Origin: Corynespora cassiicola
Taxonomy: Eukaryota; Ascomycota; Dothideomycetes; Pleosporales; Corynesporascaceae
Length of the DNA: 64,000 nucleotides
Assembly: GCA_022059125.1 (NCBI GenBank)
Contig: JAEUWY010000001.1
Location: 4,898,001 to 4,962,000 of the forward strand
Reading direction: 5' to 3'
The notes beneath the pieces are model-generated. The model ran no database searches, was not told where the DNA came from, and saw nothing but the letters and a program-made list of their open reading frames with translations. A program made the translations under genes and the position numbers. This document shows, piece after piece, positions 23,231-35,042 of this stretch (its first letter is position 1; every line of letters begins with the position of its first letter).

Positions 23231-25161
23231 AGGGTGTTTTTTTTGCTTACCCGTGACACTCCAAAAGCTGGACAAACGTCCCAACTCTCAACTACTGACC
23301 TGTAATTGCATACCATGAAGCAATACTTGCTTGATGCGTCCTCATACCTTGTATTTTTAAATCATTTTAGCGTTTTGGAAGAAGCGCAGATAGCTGCAAT
23401 GCCAAGCAATGTTTCTGCACATACTCTATCCGTCCCGTCGTCCCGATGCCGCAATGTAATCCGATCATGATGCGTGTTACTTGGCCACCCGCTCCTTTTA
23501 CTATTCATCACCCCAATCACGCACCCCTACCTCTCAATCTCTCCCCCCAAACGTCTGGGAATCTGCACGCCCACCCAACCCCATCACAATCACAATCTCG
23601 CCAATTTCAATCGCCACCCCATAAATGGCCGCCCATAACACCTTCTAGACTCTGGAAAGAACACTTTCCGTGCCTCCCATGCTGCCGGGTACCCAATCGC
23701 TTCGTCCCGGCCTGCCGCCGACCCCCTGGAGGGAGGGAAGGTAGGGCAAGGGAACGACATGCTCCCACACACCACACCACACACCTATCTCGACGCTTGC
23801 CGGTAGCCGACCGACCCTCCCTCCCTGCCTGCCTTGACAAGAGCGCGCTCTCATCGCCTCGCAGCAGCACAACACAACACAATGAAATGCTTCACGCCTG
23901 ACTCGAGCCTCTGCCGAAACACGACACTTTGCCCCACCCATCGCCCTTAGCACCGCCCTCTCACCAAGACGCAACGCAACGCACCGCACCGCACCGCACC
24001 ACCCATCACGCCAGGTTCGCATTTCGTTCCCGCTCTGCTGGGTTTTGAATTGCGGATTGGATGCCCGAAGGAGTAAGCCAGCGTCAGAAGCGGGACTAGC
24101 AGGGTTGGGTACCTGTAACAGCAGCAGCAGCTAAAAAAAAACACACACACACACAAGAGGTAGGTGTGTGTGAGGGCGTGCGCGGCGCTGTCCGCGAACG
24201 TCTTATGTCATGTTTGGTGAAACGGCGGAGGGGCTCGCGTTCTCAAACGAGGGGGGTTGTGCGGTTGTGGGGATGGATGGATGGATGGATGGATGGATGG
24301 ATGGGGGGTTGGTGAAGACGCATTTAGGGAGGGGATCGCGGGTGTTTGTGCTGATTTGGGTATTTTTGAGGGGAGGTCGGTGATGGGGGGGTTGCCGGGC
24401 GCGTAGGAAGGGGGTTGGGGTGTTTGGGGTGGGGAGGGTTCGGAGTGTGATGGGTATGCAGTGGCGATTCAGGGAATGGATTGTTCCCGGTGGTGATGGA
24501 CATCGGAGGCTATGTGACGTATGCACATGTTTGCAACTTTGATACACGCATGGATGGGGGGAGCTGTGGCACAAAGGTGTGGCTCGGGGTATAGTTTGTG
24601 CGAAGGCGAACTTGTCACGCAGGAAAGAAGGTTTGCGGCGGGTCGCACGTAACGTCTTAACGTTCCCCGCAGCTAGAGATACAGACGTGCAGACGGGTAT
24701 GGTTCGAGGGCGATAGTGTTTCCGGGCACGATTCCGACGCTGCGGGATCTGTACTGTGTAAAATGTGGATCGAACATATCGCGATGGGGTTGATGCAGGC
24801 GCGGAAGTGTGAGGTTGGGTATGGAGGGCGTCTGATTGGATATATCGAGGGGTAAAAGCGGCCATGTTTGGGCAGTCACTTCGATTGAGGTTCGATGGAT
24901 ATTCGCTGAAGCGAGGGAGGTGTTTGGTGTTTGGTGTCTCTTGTCTTGTGTACGTTGGGTTGCGTTGCATTGCGTTAGGTTTGGTTTGGTTTGGTCAGTC
25001 GGGTATCGACTCGATTCCTGCCTGGTACTACGCTAGCCTCTCCGCTAATTCGAACACCTTGCTACTACCTCCCTCCCTACGGCCTGCATACCGAGACTAC
25101 CCTACCTTACCACTACGTCGCCGCCATTGGAGAGACAGCAAGCTGCACACCGGGCTTCGCC
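23231..25161. other. Intergenic region, no gene seen
   Basis: About 1.9 kb between GUT2 and the RUS-family gene. C/T-rich on the left, G-rich in the middle (24.2-24.5 kb), with an (AC)n tract at 24141-24155 and a GGAT repeat. Long minus-strand open frames follow the repeats and carry no domain. The right-hand 300 bp is the likely promoter of the RUS gene. Confidence 0.55.
24271..24302. repeat. (GGAT)8 tetranucleotide repeat
   Basis: Eight perfect GGAT units flanked by G-rich sequence. Confidence 0.97.
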
Positions 25162-28100
25162 ATGCCCTCCATACCCCCTCTCGAGATTGTGGAGCGCGAT
25201 GAGGCAGGCAATGTCACATGCTCGTATGTCGAGTCCTCGTCACCGCACGCTGGACATTCACGTGTGGATCTCATGGTGCGCCGTACCTTTCTCCTTTCCA
25301 GAAACCCGCTAACCGATACTGCGTCTGCAATATCGTGTGTTCGTGTACACTGACATCGGTGTCCCAGCCCCCCAAGGAAACGAAGAGTTACATGCAGCAA
25401 CTGCTGGATGTGTTCTTGCCCGCCGGTTACCCCCAGAGCGTCACCGACGACTACATCCAGTACGTAATAGCAAGTCTGTGCTTCCACAGTGGCCCCGTTG
25501 CATCCATCCCAAAGCGTTCAGACTGCGCCGCAATATATGGGGCTGTTGTTGCTAAGGGATATGTGCTAAATCCTGGCTGCTCAACAGATACCAGATTTAC
25601 GTACGTGCATCATGAGACAAAGGAGGAAGGAAGCTTTGTCGAAGGTCGCTGCTGACGCTCTGGCTTTGGGCCGTCTAGGACTCCTTGCAGGCCTTCTCGA
25701 GCTCAATCGCGGGCCTACTGGCCTCGCGCGCTGTCCTTGAAGGTGAGTGATCACAACAAGTGCACGGATTCCCACGTCCATCTACACGCTTTCCAAAACA
25801 TCCGTTCAATTTTCCACCTCTCATTCCTGGCATCTCTACTATCTGTTCATATCTTCAATCCAATCTGTCCTTTTGATTGTTCCCAAACTTCCGTCACCGC
25901 GCAATCTGTCTTCTATTTCCCACACAATCTATATTCCACGCACGCATATGAAAACAATGTTCGCGCGCGGACCCGCAGCACCCACTGCACTCGCTCCAAC
26001 TCCCCCAAACATGGTCGCGGGTAGGGATTTTATATTAAAACCGCTACTGCACTGCTCCGAAAACAGCACCGCAGGGCCGATGCAAACCTTGGAAAGCTTG
26101 CAATAGCAGCGACACCACGGCAAGCCAGCGAGCGGTAGCTACTGGATCGAGGATGCAGTGCATATCGCCAACAACAAGACGGTGGATCAGAGGAGAGGGA
26201 AGAATCAAACATCGACAGCACCGACTACAACAAACTCTCTTTATATTGTTTCTTAATTTGATACCATTTACCATGTACCATGTACCCATGTACCACCTAC
26301 ATCCAACACCACCGTCTCTCCTTCCCAACCAACCAACCAAACCCCTAAACCCCAAGCCAACTCACACAACCCCCCACAGGCGTAGGCGTGGGCGACGCAA
26401 CCGCCACCCCAACGACGGCCCTCCTCCTCTCCATTCTCCAAGAGAGCACCGGCCGCCTAGCCACCATCCTCTTTGCCCACAAGCTCGGCACCAGCCTCGA
26501 GCCCGAGTGCAAAATGTACCGCCTGGCCGCCGACATGTTCAACGACGCGGCCATGGTCCTCGACTGCCTCTCCCCCGCCTTCCACCCCCGCTTCGCCCGC
26601 GTGCTCGTCCTGTCGGCCTCGAGCGTGCTGCGGAGCCTCTGTGGGGTGTGCGCGGGGAGCGCAAAGGCCAGTCTTTCGGCGCACTTTGCGAAGCGGGGGA
26701 ATTTGGGGGAGTTGAATGCGGTGAGTCGAGTTTAGTTTTTTGCCATGGCGCGCTTTTGGCGGCTGCTCCTCCCTCCCTCCCTCCATTCTCTTCGCTTTCT
26801 ATGCGTCCCAAGCCTCCTCGTCTCATCTCGTCCATTTGTGTGGTCGAGTAGTTCGGTGTCCCGCCCCTTTCATTTCGGCTTCTGGTCGGGTCGATTCGGG
26901 GCGGCACGCCGCCTGCCAACCGTCGCGGGTGGTGGGTATGCTGGGTGCATTGTTACCCTCGCTCGCCATGCGCCCGCTCCATCTAAACCTGCCGGCCTCA
27001 GGCCTCACTTCTGGGTCCGAGTGGGGGTGAGGGCGCGTCGTGGCGGCATCAGACTGCCCTTGCCAACTCACACGGAACCCCGTACGTTGGCGACCGGTCC
27101 TATCGGTCGGCAGTACCTCGACGACCAAGGGACAACTGGTGTGACACGGCGGAGCCGCAGCATGCACATTGAGCCGTTTCTTCCACGGAATCCGACTGCG
27201 TCACGGGTTGTAGATGAATCTTTCCAAGGGTTTTTTTCATATGCGCGACCACGTGGGCTTATATTGCATTCGATAAGCTTAAAGGCTGATCTTAATTGCA
27301 GAAAGATTCTAGCCAAGAGACGGTCATATCGCTCATGGGTATGCTGGTACGTTCATTTACCTCTTTTCATATCTCCTACATGCACCAAATTCTCCCTAAT
27401 GGCTGGCTGGTGATTACTACCCCTCCCCAGCGTCGCCATGGGCGTATGCTTAGGGCATGACATGGCATGCCAGTGCCCCTGTCTCTATGCTCGGCGGACC
27501 GGGTTAGGGGGAAAAATAGAGGACATCTTGTCCACTCGGCGCTACGCTGATATCAAACCTCAAGGCCATCAGGCTGATTGACGAGCAATCTGTAGGCCGG
27601 CAGCGTTGTGGTATCTTGGGTGACGACGCCAATGGCAACTTGGTGCACTCTTATCGCCCTACTGTCAGTCCATCTTGCGACGAATTATGCCGCCGTACGG
27701 GCCGTCAGCATGCGCTGCCTCAACCGCCAGCGAGCCAATATAGTGCTCAGTCGGATCTTGGAGCATGGGCATGTGCTCGGGCCTGCAGACGTCTCGCGCC
27801 GCGAGCGCATCTTCGAGCGGGATGGGGTGCTGCGCTGGGTTGATGACCGCATCATCGGCCACTGCCGGATTGGCGTGTCGGTCGGGGCCATATTGCAGGA
27901 CATGAATACGCAGCGGCGCCACAGGCAAACGGGATCGTTGGAGCTACAGTCGGTCAAATTGTCCGACCTCATGCGCGTCTACGACGACGAGGCTTACATA
28001 CTCTGGTTCGGTCAGTCTGGTGAGGCCCTGATTGCCTTGAAACAGGGATGCACGACGATTGATCAGCTAAAGGCGTGGATGCACGCCCTACTGTTAGCCT

Positions 28101-28321
28101 CCAGGGCGAAGGCAAACGCAGTTGAGCGTCAGCACGTTGGTGACTCAGCCGGAGCAGAGGGGGCGCCGCTTGCTGAACTGAGAATGACGCTGGAACAGAC
28201 GCGGAAGGCGTTTGACACTTGTGCTGATAAGTTGAGAGACATGGGGTGGGATCTTGATACAGCAGCGCTGGAAACGCGGGCTGGGACGCGGGCCGCCATT
28301 GGCCCCAATAAAGACGTATGA
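25162..28321 (+). CDS. RUS family (DUF647) protein
   Basis: Seven exons: 25162-25275, 25368-25459, 25588-25600, 25679-25742, 26380-26720, 27302-27346 and 27596-28321, about 464 residues. The spliced product reads DYIQ-YQIYDSLQAFSSSIAG and RAVLE-GVGVGDATAT, and continues through TILFAHKLG, LAADMFNDAAMVLD, KASLSAHFAKRGNLGELNA-KDSSQET and LATNYAAVRAVSMRCLNRQRAN, all signatures of the ROOT UVB SENSITIVE/DUF647 family. Plant RUS1/RUS2 act in UV-B and vitamin B6-linked signalling; fungal members have no firmly known role. Odd features: the third exon is 13 nt, and introns 4 (637 nt) and 5 (581 nt) are roughly ten times longer than typical introns here. The exon 1 donor (GTGCGC) is weak, so the first 38 residues are the least certain part. 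Confidence 0.87.
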
Positions 28322-31300
28322 GACCCTCTGTTCTAGTAGACGACACAGGTCTGGCCAGAGGTCCACGGGGTTGAACCCACTCCTACCTCGCTCTGGACGT
28401 ATCCACATACCAGGGCCGTGTGTCAACCAACGTGGAGAGAGGATTCGGTAGCATACTTCCATACGAGCAGTACTAGGCCATGTGCTAGTAGGCGGACGCG
28501 CGCAGGGCACGTTCAGTAGAGCAACATGAGCTCAGCAGTATCAACAAGCGCGAAACGTCCATCGCGATGATGGATGATCGACGGCAACGTTCCCCCGCCT
28601 TTCTTTGCGTTTCATGGGCATCCCGCAGCAAGCATCTGAATCTGCTCAGCCGCGTCGACGTGTCTCCAGTTGCTCCGAAACTGTGCCAAACCGAGAAAGG
28701 ACCCACTTGTCAGATTGTCAGAGACTGATAGATCCCCACCTGTCACGTTTCATTCTGGCTGGTACGGCCTCAGGTTCCGAGAAGCGCACTGATGGCAGTA
28801 GACCTGGGCAGCGCGCCGGTGCGTTGTTGAGCAGTGGTCGGGGCGGTATGGGCGGATAAGGTCGGATACGGCGTGTGATTGAGCATGGGCTGTAACTGTT
28901 CCTGCGCAGGCTGGTACGTGGTGGCCGGCGGTGGACGGTGGGCGGGCGTGCGGGCGTGCGGGCGTGAGGGCACACCAGCCAGCGTCATCCATCCATCCTC
29001 CTCTTCTTCCCAGGATTGGGGCTGCGGCCCGTGTGATACGAATGGAAGGGCTCTAGAAGGAAGGAGGAATTTCTGCCGGAAGCGAGGGGCGACAAACACA
29101 CAAACGGGCGCGATTTTAGCAGCCTCGCGAGGAATTTTTTTTTTTCGTCCCTTCGCCATGATTTTCCTTCGCGGCGCTTGTACAACATTGGCATCGCGAT
29201 GCGATGCGATGGCAGAGAGAGAGGGATTATTGACGTGGCGCGTGCAGAGGCCCTCAGCGCCAAGTCGTGGGTGAAATCAGATGTGGGATGCGGCTAAAAG
29301 AGGCTCCGCGGCGGTGAGTGCACATGATTGAGGCTCCACAGGCTGCGTCATGCCGCTCAGGGTAAGAGTGTTGACGATAAATTTTTTTCAGCGTTGGGTT
29401 GCTTTTACGTCGCAGTGGGCTCACTTCGGAGAGGGCCGCTTATCGGCGGGAGTCGGAGCACGTCGACGATGCATTTGCCTCTGCGGCGGCGTGGTGAGAG
29501 GCTCACGCGGTCGCGAGGTTAGGCCTCCGGGTAGGCAAGTGTTTCCGATGCGGGACGCTCAACAGGCTGACTACCAGGGCGGATGATGGCGCTATAGGCA
29601 GGCGGCGGCGGCGACGGTGGAGCAGGGAATGCTGGAGGGTAAGGGGTTAACCTCCCATGTTGGTGTTTGCATCAGGTTGAAGCCGAAAGCCACGATGCGC
29701 TGAGGGCCTGGAGAAGATCGGCATAAGCGCAGGCGGCCGAAAGCGGTAATATTCTGGAACGGGCGGCCAAGGCTTCCATGCAGGATTCGCGAAAAATGGC
29801 CAGGATTCGCGAGGATTCGCTCCGGACGGTGATGAAAGGCGAGTTGACGCAGCCAACGTAAGCATCTCGTGATGGGCCGGCGGCAGGGCCCCCTTTCGCA
29901 GGCAGGATCTGGCAGCGTCGCGCGGCAGCAGCAGCAGCAGCAGCAGCAGTAGCAGCGTTTAGCAGCAGTCGTAGCCAGGCGCCGGCGGCGGGCATGGGCG
30001 AGGGGCGACGAAGGGTGGTGACTAAGGGAGGGTGGAAATTGGGGGCCTGGCAAGGCTGGCTGGCTTGCAGGCTTGCCCCAAACTGTCGCCCATCTCAATT
30101 CGCGAAAAGGCCATGGGATCGGCGGGTGGTGGTGTTGAGGTGCGTTCTGCATCAGAGTTAATTACCGTAACGTAGCCACGGCGGCTTGCCTGGATCCGAC
30201 GTGCCCAGGAGGACGTCAGGCAGGAAGCGTCCAGGAAGCGTCAGGCCGTGCTTCGCGTGCCACCCCAGCGGTAGGGCAGGAGTCAAGAGATGGGCTGTGG
30301 CCGTGCGCACGGTGCGATGTGCGCGAAGAAGAATCGAAGGAGCATCGAAGGCTGTGGGCTGGGCCGTTGGCTGGCGAATCGCCTGCGCATCGCCCGCCCC
30401 AGCTGCCAGAGGCCGGCCACGGCCTGCTGCGAGTGGGCGGGGTCCTCGCATGCGCCCGCTGCCCGCCGCCGATTGTTTCCTGAAGCTGCGCGCGCGCCGG
30501 CGATGCCATCATTGCCATCATGGCCATCGTCAGACGGAGACGAGGACGAAGGCGGTGGTGGTGCTGGTGGTGCTGGTGGTGGTGCTGGCGCTGCGAGACC
30601 TGTCACCACCGTCATCCAGCCCGTGGCAACGGCGGCGACAGCGACAGCGACAGTCACCATGACATGACATGACGGTGGGCACGACAAAGAAACGGGGCCC
30701 TGGGCGTCGGCTCGCCTGCCTCTACGCTGCCTCCATCTCGCGCGCGCGCGCTCTCTCTATCTACGTGCTATTAAGGCTACACAGTGCTCGAGTATAGGCG
30801 GCCGGCAATGGGCGTCGTAATGCGCAGATAATTCTTGCCTGTCCGGTGTGTAGTGCGGCCGAGCGCCAGTAGGGTGAGTAGGGAGAATGGGGCAGATGGC
30901 CAGGGCCGGACGTAACTTTCAGGCGAGTCGCGAGCCCGAATAAGAGCCGGGGTCGGCGCGAAGGCTGGGAACGGAGAGGGGAGTGGCAGGCTGGTGCAGG
31001 CGGGTGCAGGCGCAGGCGCAGGCTGGCTGGCGAGGCGAGGGCGACGACGAGGGCAGAGCGAGGGCAGAGCCAGGCCGTGGGAGGGTGGGTAGTTGCAATG
31101 GCAGTGCGAGAGCGCGCGAGTGCTACTACAGACAGCCGTCCCGACGGGCTTGGGATGGCCAAAAGCCATGGTGCCGCACCGCCGCTGCAGCGCGCAGACA
31201 ATGGCAGCATACCGCGTAGTGGAAGACGGTGCTCCGCGGCGGGCCTGCGACGAGCGACAGGGCCAGCGACGGTAGCGCCGCCCGGCTGCGACGCTGGTGC

Positions 31301-32256
31301 AGAGGTGCGCTGGACGGGCGCTGGACTGGCAGTCTGTCGGCTTAGGACGCTGGTGGCGACAGAGCAAGCCCTCTGGCTGACGGGCTGCCCCCCAGCACCC
31401 CCAGCACCCCCAGCGGGCTCCCCCCAGCGAGCCATTTCTGAGCCCTTTCGTCGCCAGCAGCGTTTCAGCAGGGGCCGTCTGGTGCGCTGCAGCGCGCTGG
31501 CTTAGTGCCTGCGCTAAATTCTTCTCGAAGGACGCCACGGCCAATCCAGCGCGCCTGCGCAGCCTGCATCGCTCGCTGCTTTTATCCCTCCCTGGCCCTG
31601 CCCTCCCCCCTCTTCTTGACATCGACACCATTCCCCTTCCACACGCCATCGCCAAACCCACCACGAACTCGCTCCGCTGTGGGACCTGGCCTCTGCTGAC
31701 CTGACCCGTCCGCCCACGCTCAGACGCCCCCAAGCCCCGGCGACTGACCACTGACTCCTCTTGCCTCGACCTGCTCAAAACCACGCCGAGCCGCACCCCA
31801 GCGCCCTCCTTCCAGTCTACTGACTTGCCGTTTCGCTGCCTCTCACAACCACTCCAACCACCACCACCACACACAACACCCACACTCCCTCCAGTCCTAC
31901 CACCACTCTTCACACACCGTCGCCGCTCCCTTGCACCTGTACAACGCTCCGTCGCTGCCCCCCTTCGGCCTGCCCTAGCGCCGTGTCCCCGTTCCAGAAG
32001 CCGCTGCGGAACAGCAAACTCGGGCCTTATCGTCGCGCGACGCCCGCCCTCGCAACGCCCATGCTACCGTCGTCGACCCGATAGCCACCCCCCCCGCCCA
32101 CGTTGTCACCTTGCCACCAGGTTCTTGTACGAACCTCGTGTCACCATTGTCAAGCTGGCGCAACAATTCCAGTCCCAATTCTGCACTTGCGAAGGCTTCG
32201 ACGAGCAGAGCAGAAACACCGTCAGGAACGTGTACAAGCAGCTGTGGAAGAGCGTT
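28322..32256. other. GC-rich intergenic region, RGS gene promoter and leader
   Basis: About 3.9 kb without a supportable gene. Contains a CAG repeat, a GGT/GCT-rich tract (30552-30588), three near copies of AGGATTCGCG (29782-29821) and pyrimidine-rich sequence from about 31600 towards the RGS gene. The RGS reading frame is open far upstream of its first in-frame ATG, so an unrecognised 5' exon could lie between 31.8 and 32.2 kb. Confidence 0.5.
29926..29949. repeat. (CAG)8 trinucleotide repeat
   Basis: Eight perfect CAG units, then TAG CAG. Not in a supported coding exon. Confidence 0.95.
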
Positions 32257-33475
32257 ATGAACTCGCGGAAATCGGGCGGCCAGGCACTTTCGATAAGAAC
32301 CTCCTCCTCGACCGCCACCTCGCCCACCACGTCCTCGGCTGAGCCTGAGGACGAAGATACCAAGATGGCCATGTCCGACTACTCCTCGTCGCGCCCCCTC
32401 ACCGTCTCGATACCAAAGAACATCGCCGGTCCCCACTGCCACCGCAGACCCAACCTGTCCGAGATCCTCGCCAACACGGCCCCTCCGCCATGGACCCTCT
32501 CTTCCTTCATGGCCTTCCTGTCGCAGAACCACTGCCTTGAGAATCTGGAATTCACAATGGATGCGTCAAGATATCGCAAGCACTACTCCAAGATGGTCAA
32601 CCGCCATCCCGGAAGCCCCATCTCTCCCTTGTCCGACGAGTGCGCCTACGTGCTGATGCTCTGGAGGCGCTTAATAGATGCCTACATTCGCGAATCTGGC
32701 CCAAGAGAGGTATGTCGTCGCACGCTCCTGCATCGTCGTCGAGCTCAACTAACCCGACCAGGTCAACCTTCCTGCTGATGTTCGCGACACCCTTCTCAAT
32801 CTGTCCGACTCGTATGTACCACCACATCCTTCTGCTTTGGACGAGGCCGTATCCAAAATCTACGAATTGATGGAGGAGAGTGTATTGGTTTCCTTCCTCA
32901 ACTCCGTATGCCCGCAGAGTGCCTACCCTGCCTCTACCGGCCACGACAGCCATGACTCGAGCCTGACTCGCAGCTCCACCCGCAGCTACGACGAACGTAG
33001 CAATCACACCCGCAGTCACCAGCCCGCACACCAGCGAGCCTCGGCCCCATCGTCGCTCACATCCAACTTCATGCACGCACGCCCCTTCTCCCACACTCGC
33101 TTCTCCTCCCAGCCCGCGACCTCGTCGGCGTCGTCGCCCTCGGCACGCATGACCCCTGGCTACGGCAGCGGTAGTGACGCACTGACGGACGACTCTGGCA
33201 GCGGAAGCCCCAGCGGCATGAGCGATCCTCTTACGCCTCCTGGCACTCCCCCCATGAGCGACTATCCCATGACGGACTTCCACCAGGCCTACTACGAAAG
33301 CGGTACCGCCAGTGGTACTCCCAGCCCGAGGACCAGCCGTGGAGAGCACAATGGCCTCGCCAACGCGACCAGAGACAGCTGGAAGCGTGTCAGCAGCAAG
33401 CTGTGGCCAAAGAAGCGTAGCGGTGGTCATTTGCGAGACGACGAGCAGGGCGCCGTAGAAGGCGGTCTCTTCTAA
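32257..33475 (+). CDS. RGS-domain protein (regulator of G-protein signalling)
   Basis: Exons 32257-32709 and 32762-33475 give 388 residues from the first in-frame ATG; the frame is open for more than 400 nt upstream, so the true start may be further 5' or in another exon. Residues about 78-200 form an RGS domain (PPPWTLSSFMAFLSQNHCLENLEFTMDASRYRKHY..., YVLMLWRRLIDAYI, NLPADVRDTLL, AVSKIYELMEESVLVSFLNS). The intron falls exactly between GPRE and VNLPADV. The remainder is Ser/Thr/Pro-rich with a basic patch SWKRVSSKLWPKKRS near the C-terminus. RGS proteins accelerate GTP hydrolysis on G-alpha subunits; the layout (a short N-terminus, no DEP, PX or transmembrane domain) resembles the fungal Rgs2/RgsB type rather than FlbA, RgsA or RgsC, but this assignment is inference. 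Confidence 0.85.
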
Positions 33476-35027
33476 ACCATTTAATAGTCATTCCGGCTAT
33501 GCATTGAGCACCTGCGTGGATACGATCAGCGTTACGGACCCGCAACCGAACCCTTCACCACCAAGTCGACGATTTGATCCACCTAATCAATCGACTATTC
33601 AGTCGACATGATTCCGACACGATCAAAAGCACACACATACACACATGATTACGAGCATGCGATATCAGAGCGAATTTGCATTACCAGCATTTGGGCTGCA
33701 TAACCCGGCGTCACTTCTTCGATTCGTGTCCCTTTTATCTGCAAGGCGAACCGGCGCAGAACTTGCTCTTGGGCGGTTTTTTACATGACTTTTCGGCATC
33801 TTTGACTTTACCTTTACCCTTTTTTTTTAGACATGGCGTTTGCAAAATTTACACTCTGGGGATCTTCGACTCATCAACTAGGCGGGCTCGGGGATATCAT
33901 TTTTATACACCACCACTGGCACGTGTGGGGAATTGGCGTTTTGCTGGGGGCCAACGAAATCATGGTCACAGATGGGCTGCATTCTCCTTTTTCGCTGCTA
34001 TCATCATTATCATCATCATATCATGACGGACAACGCGGATACGGGAGGCTTCGTTTGAATTTTCTAAACAGTATTTTTACAACTATGTGGAGGGCTTGTA
34101 ATCTTCTTCGGCCAACCCCACGGGGGGAAAGGACCTGACAGCAGGACTTTTTTTTTTCTGAGCGAAGAGGGCGGATTGGTGATAGACTCCACAAATACTT
34201 CTCTCGGGTGCGGCCTGAGTAGCAGTCGCGCTCAGAGGGAATGCCAACGATTGAGCAAGCAAATGAAGCATTGTTCCCATCGGCATCAAGCCAACCCAAT
34301 CACTCAATCTCTCTTCCTCTCCCCACTGCCGTGCACGCACGCCCTTTCTCTGGTGCCAACGTATTCGGACCTTATACCCTGCGCAGCTCTCCACATGGCG
34401 CAGCCTCTACTGTACCATACCCAGGCCGCGATGCACAGGGTCCAAGTTCCAGATGCAGCCAGCGCCTGCTGAAAGCTGTTTAGCAAGCCCGGCGGCGGCG
34501 GCGGAGACGGCCGGCCGGGGGTTGTTTCCCATTCCCATTACGATTCCCTGGTTGCCCTTTTGCTCGCTGGCCTCATCCGGCCAAGCTGCGGTGATCGGCA
34601 GTGGGACCGGTCCGGCGTCCTTGGTAGGACAGCGGGTGACAATGCTTGCCTTGCCTTGTCTTGCTGTCACATCTGTCTCTATCTTGCAGCAGGCAGGCAG
34701 GCAGGCAGCGAGTGCTTGCTTCCGATGGAGAAGGAACGGGGGGGAAAAGAAGTGGGCATTTTTATCTCCAGGTAAAGCCGAGAATAGAGAGAAAGAGTCT
34801 GCGTCTGTGTCTGTGTGTTTTGTTCCGCAGCTAAGGAGGGTAGCCAATGTCCGGGCCCGGCCGCGGGTTTGCGCGCGGTTAGGTGTGGTGTGGGTGGTGT
34901 ATCTACGCATGCCCATCGTTCCCACCTCGAACTCAAAGTCGATCTACAGCTCACTCCTCTCGTTCCCGCTACTACCTCTACCACCACCACCACCACTATT
35001 ATAATATGACGGACGGACGGACGGACA

Positions 35028-35042
35028 GCCGGCCGGCCGGCC
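35028..35042. repeat. (GGCC)n palindromic tract
   Basis: GCCGGCCGGCCGGC, a perfect 14-nt palindrome at 35028-35041, directly follows four GGAC units. Confidence 0.9.

Noticed and set aside
24203..24970. 255-codon minus-strand open frame
   Set aside because: It includes the GGAT repeat read as SIHP repeats and is Thr/Pro/His-rich; most likely a chance frame.
28322..32256. Possible transposon or secondary-metabolite genes in the GC-rich gap
   Set aside because: No transposase, reverse transcriptase, PKS, NRPS or P450 motif could be read on either strand.
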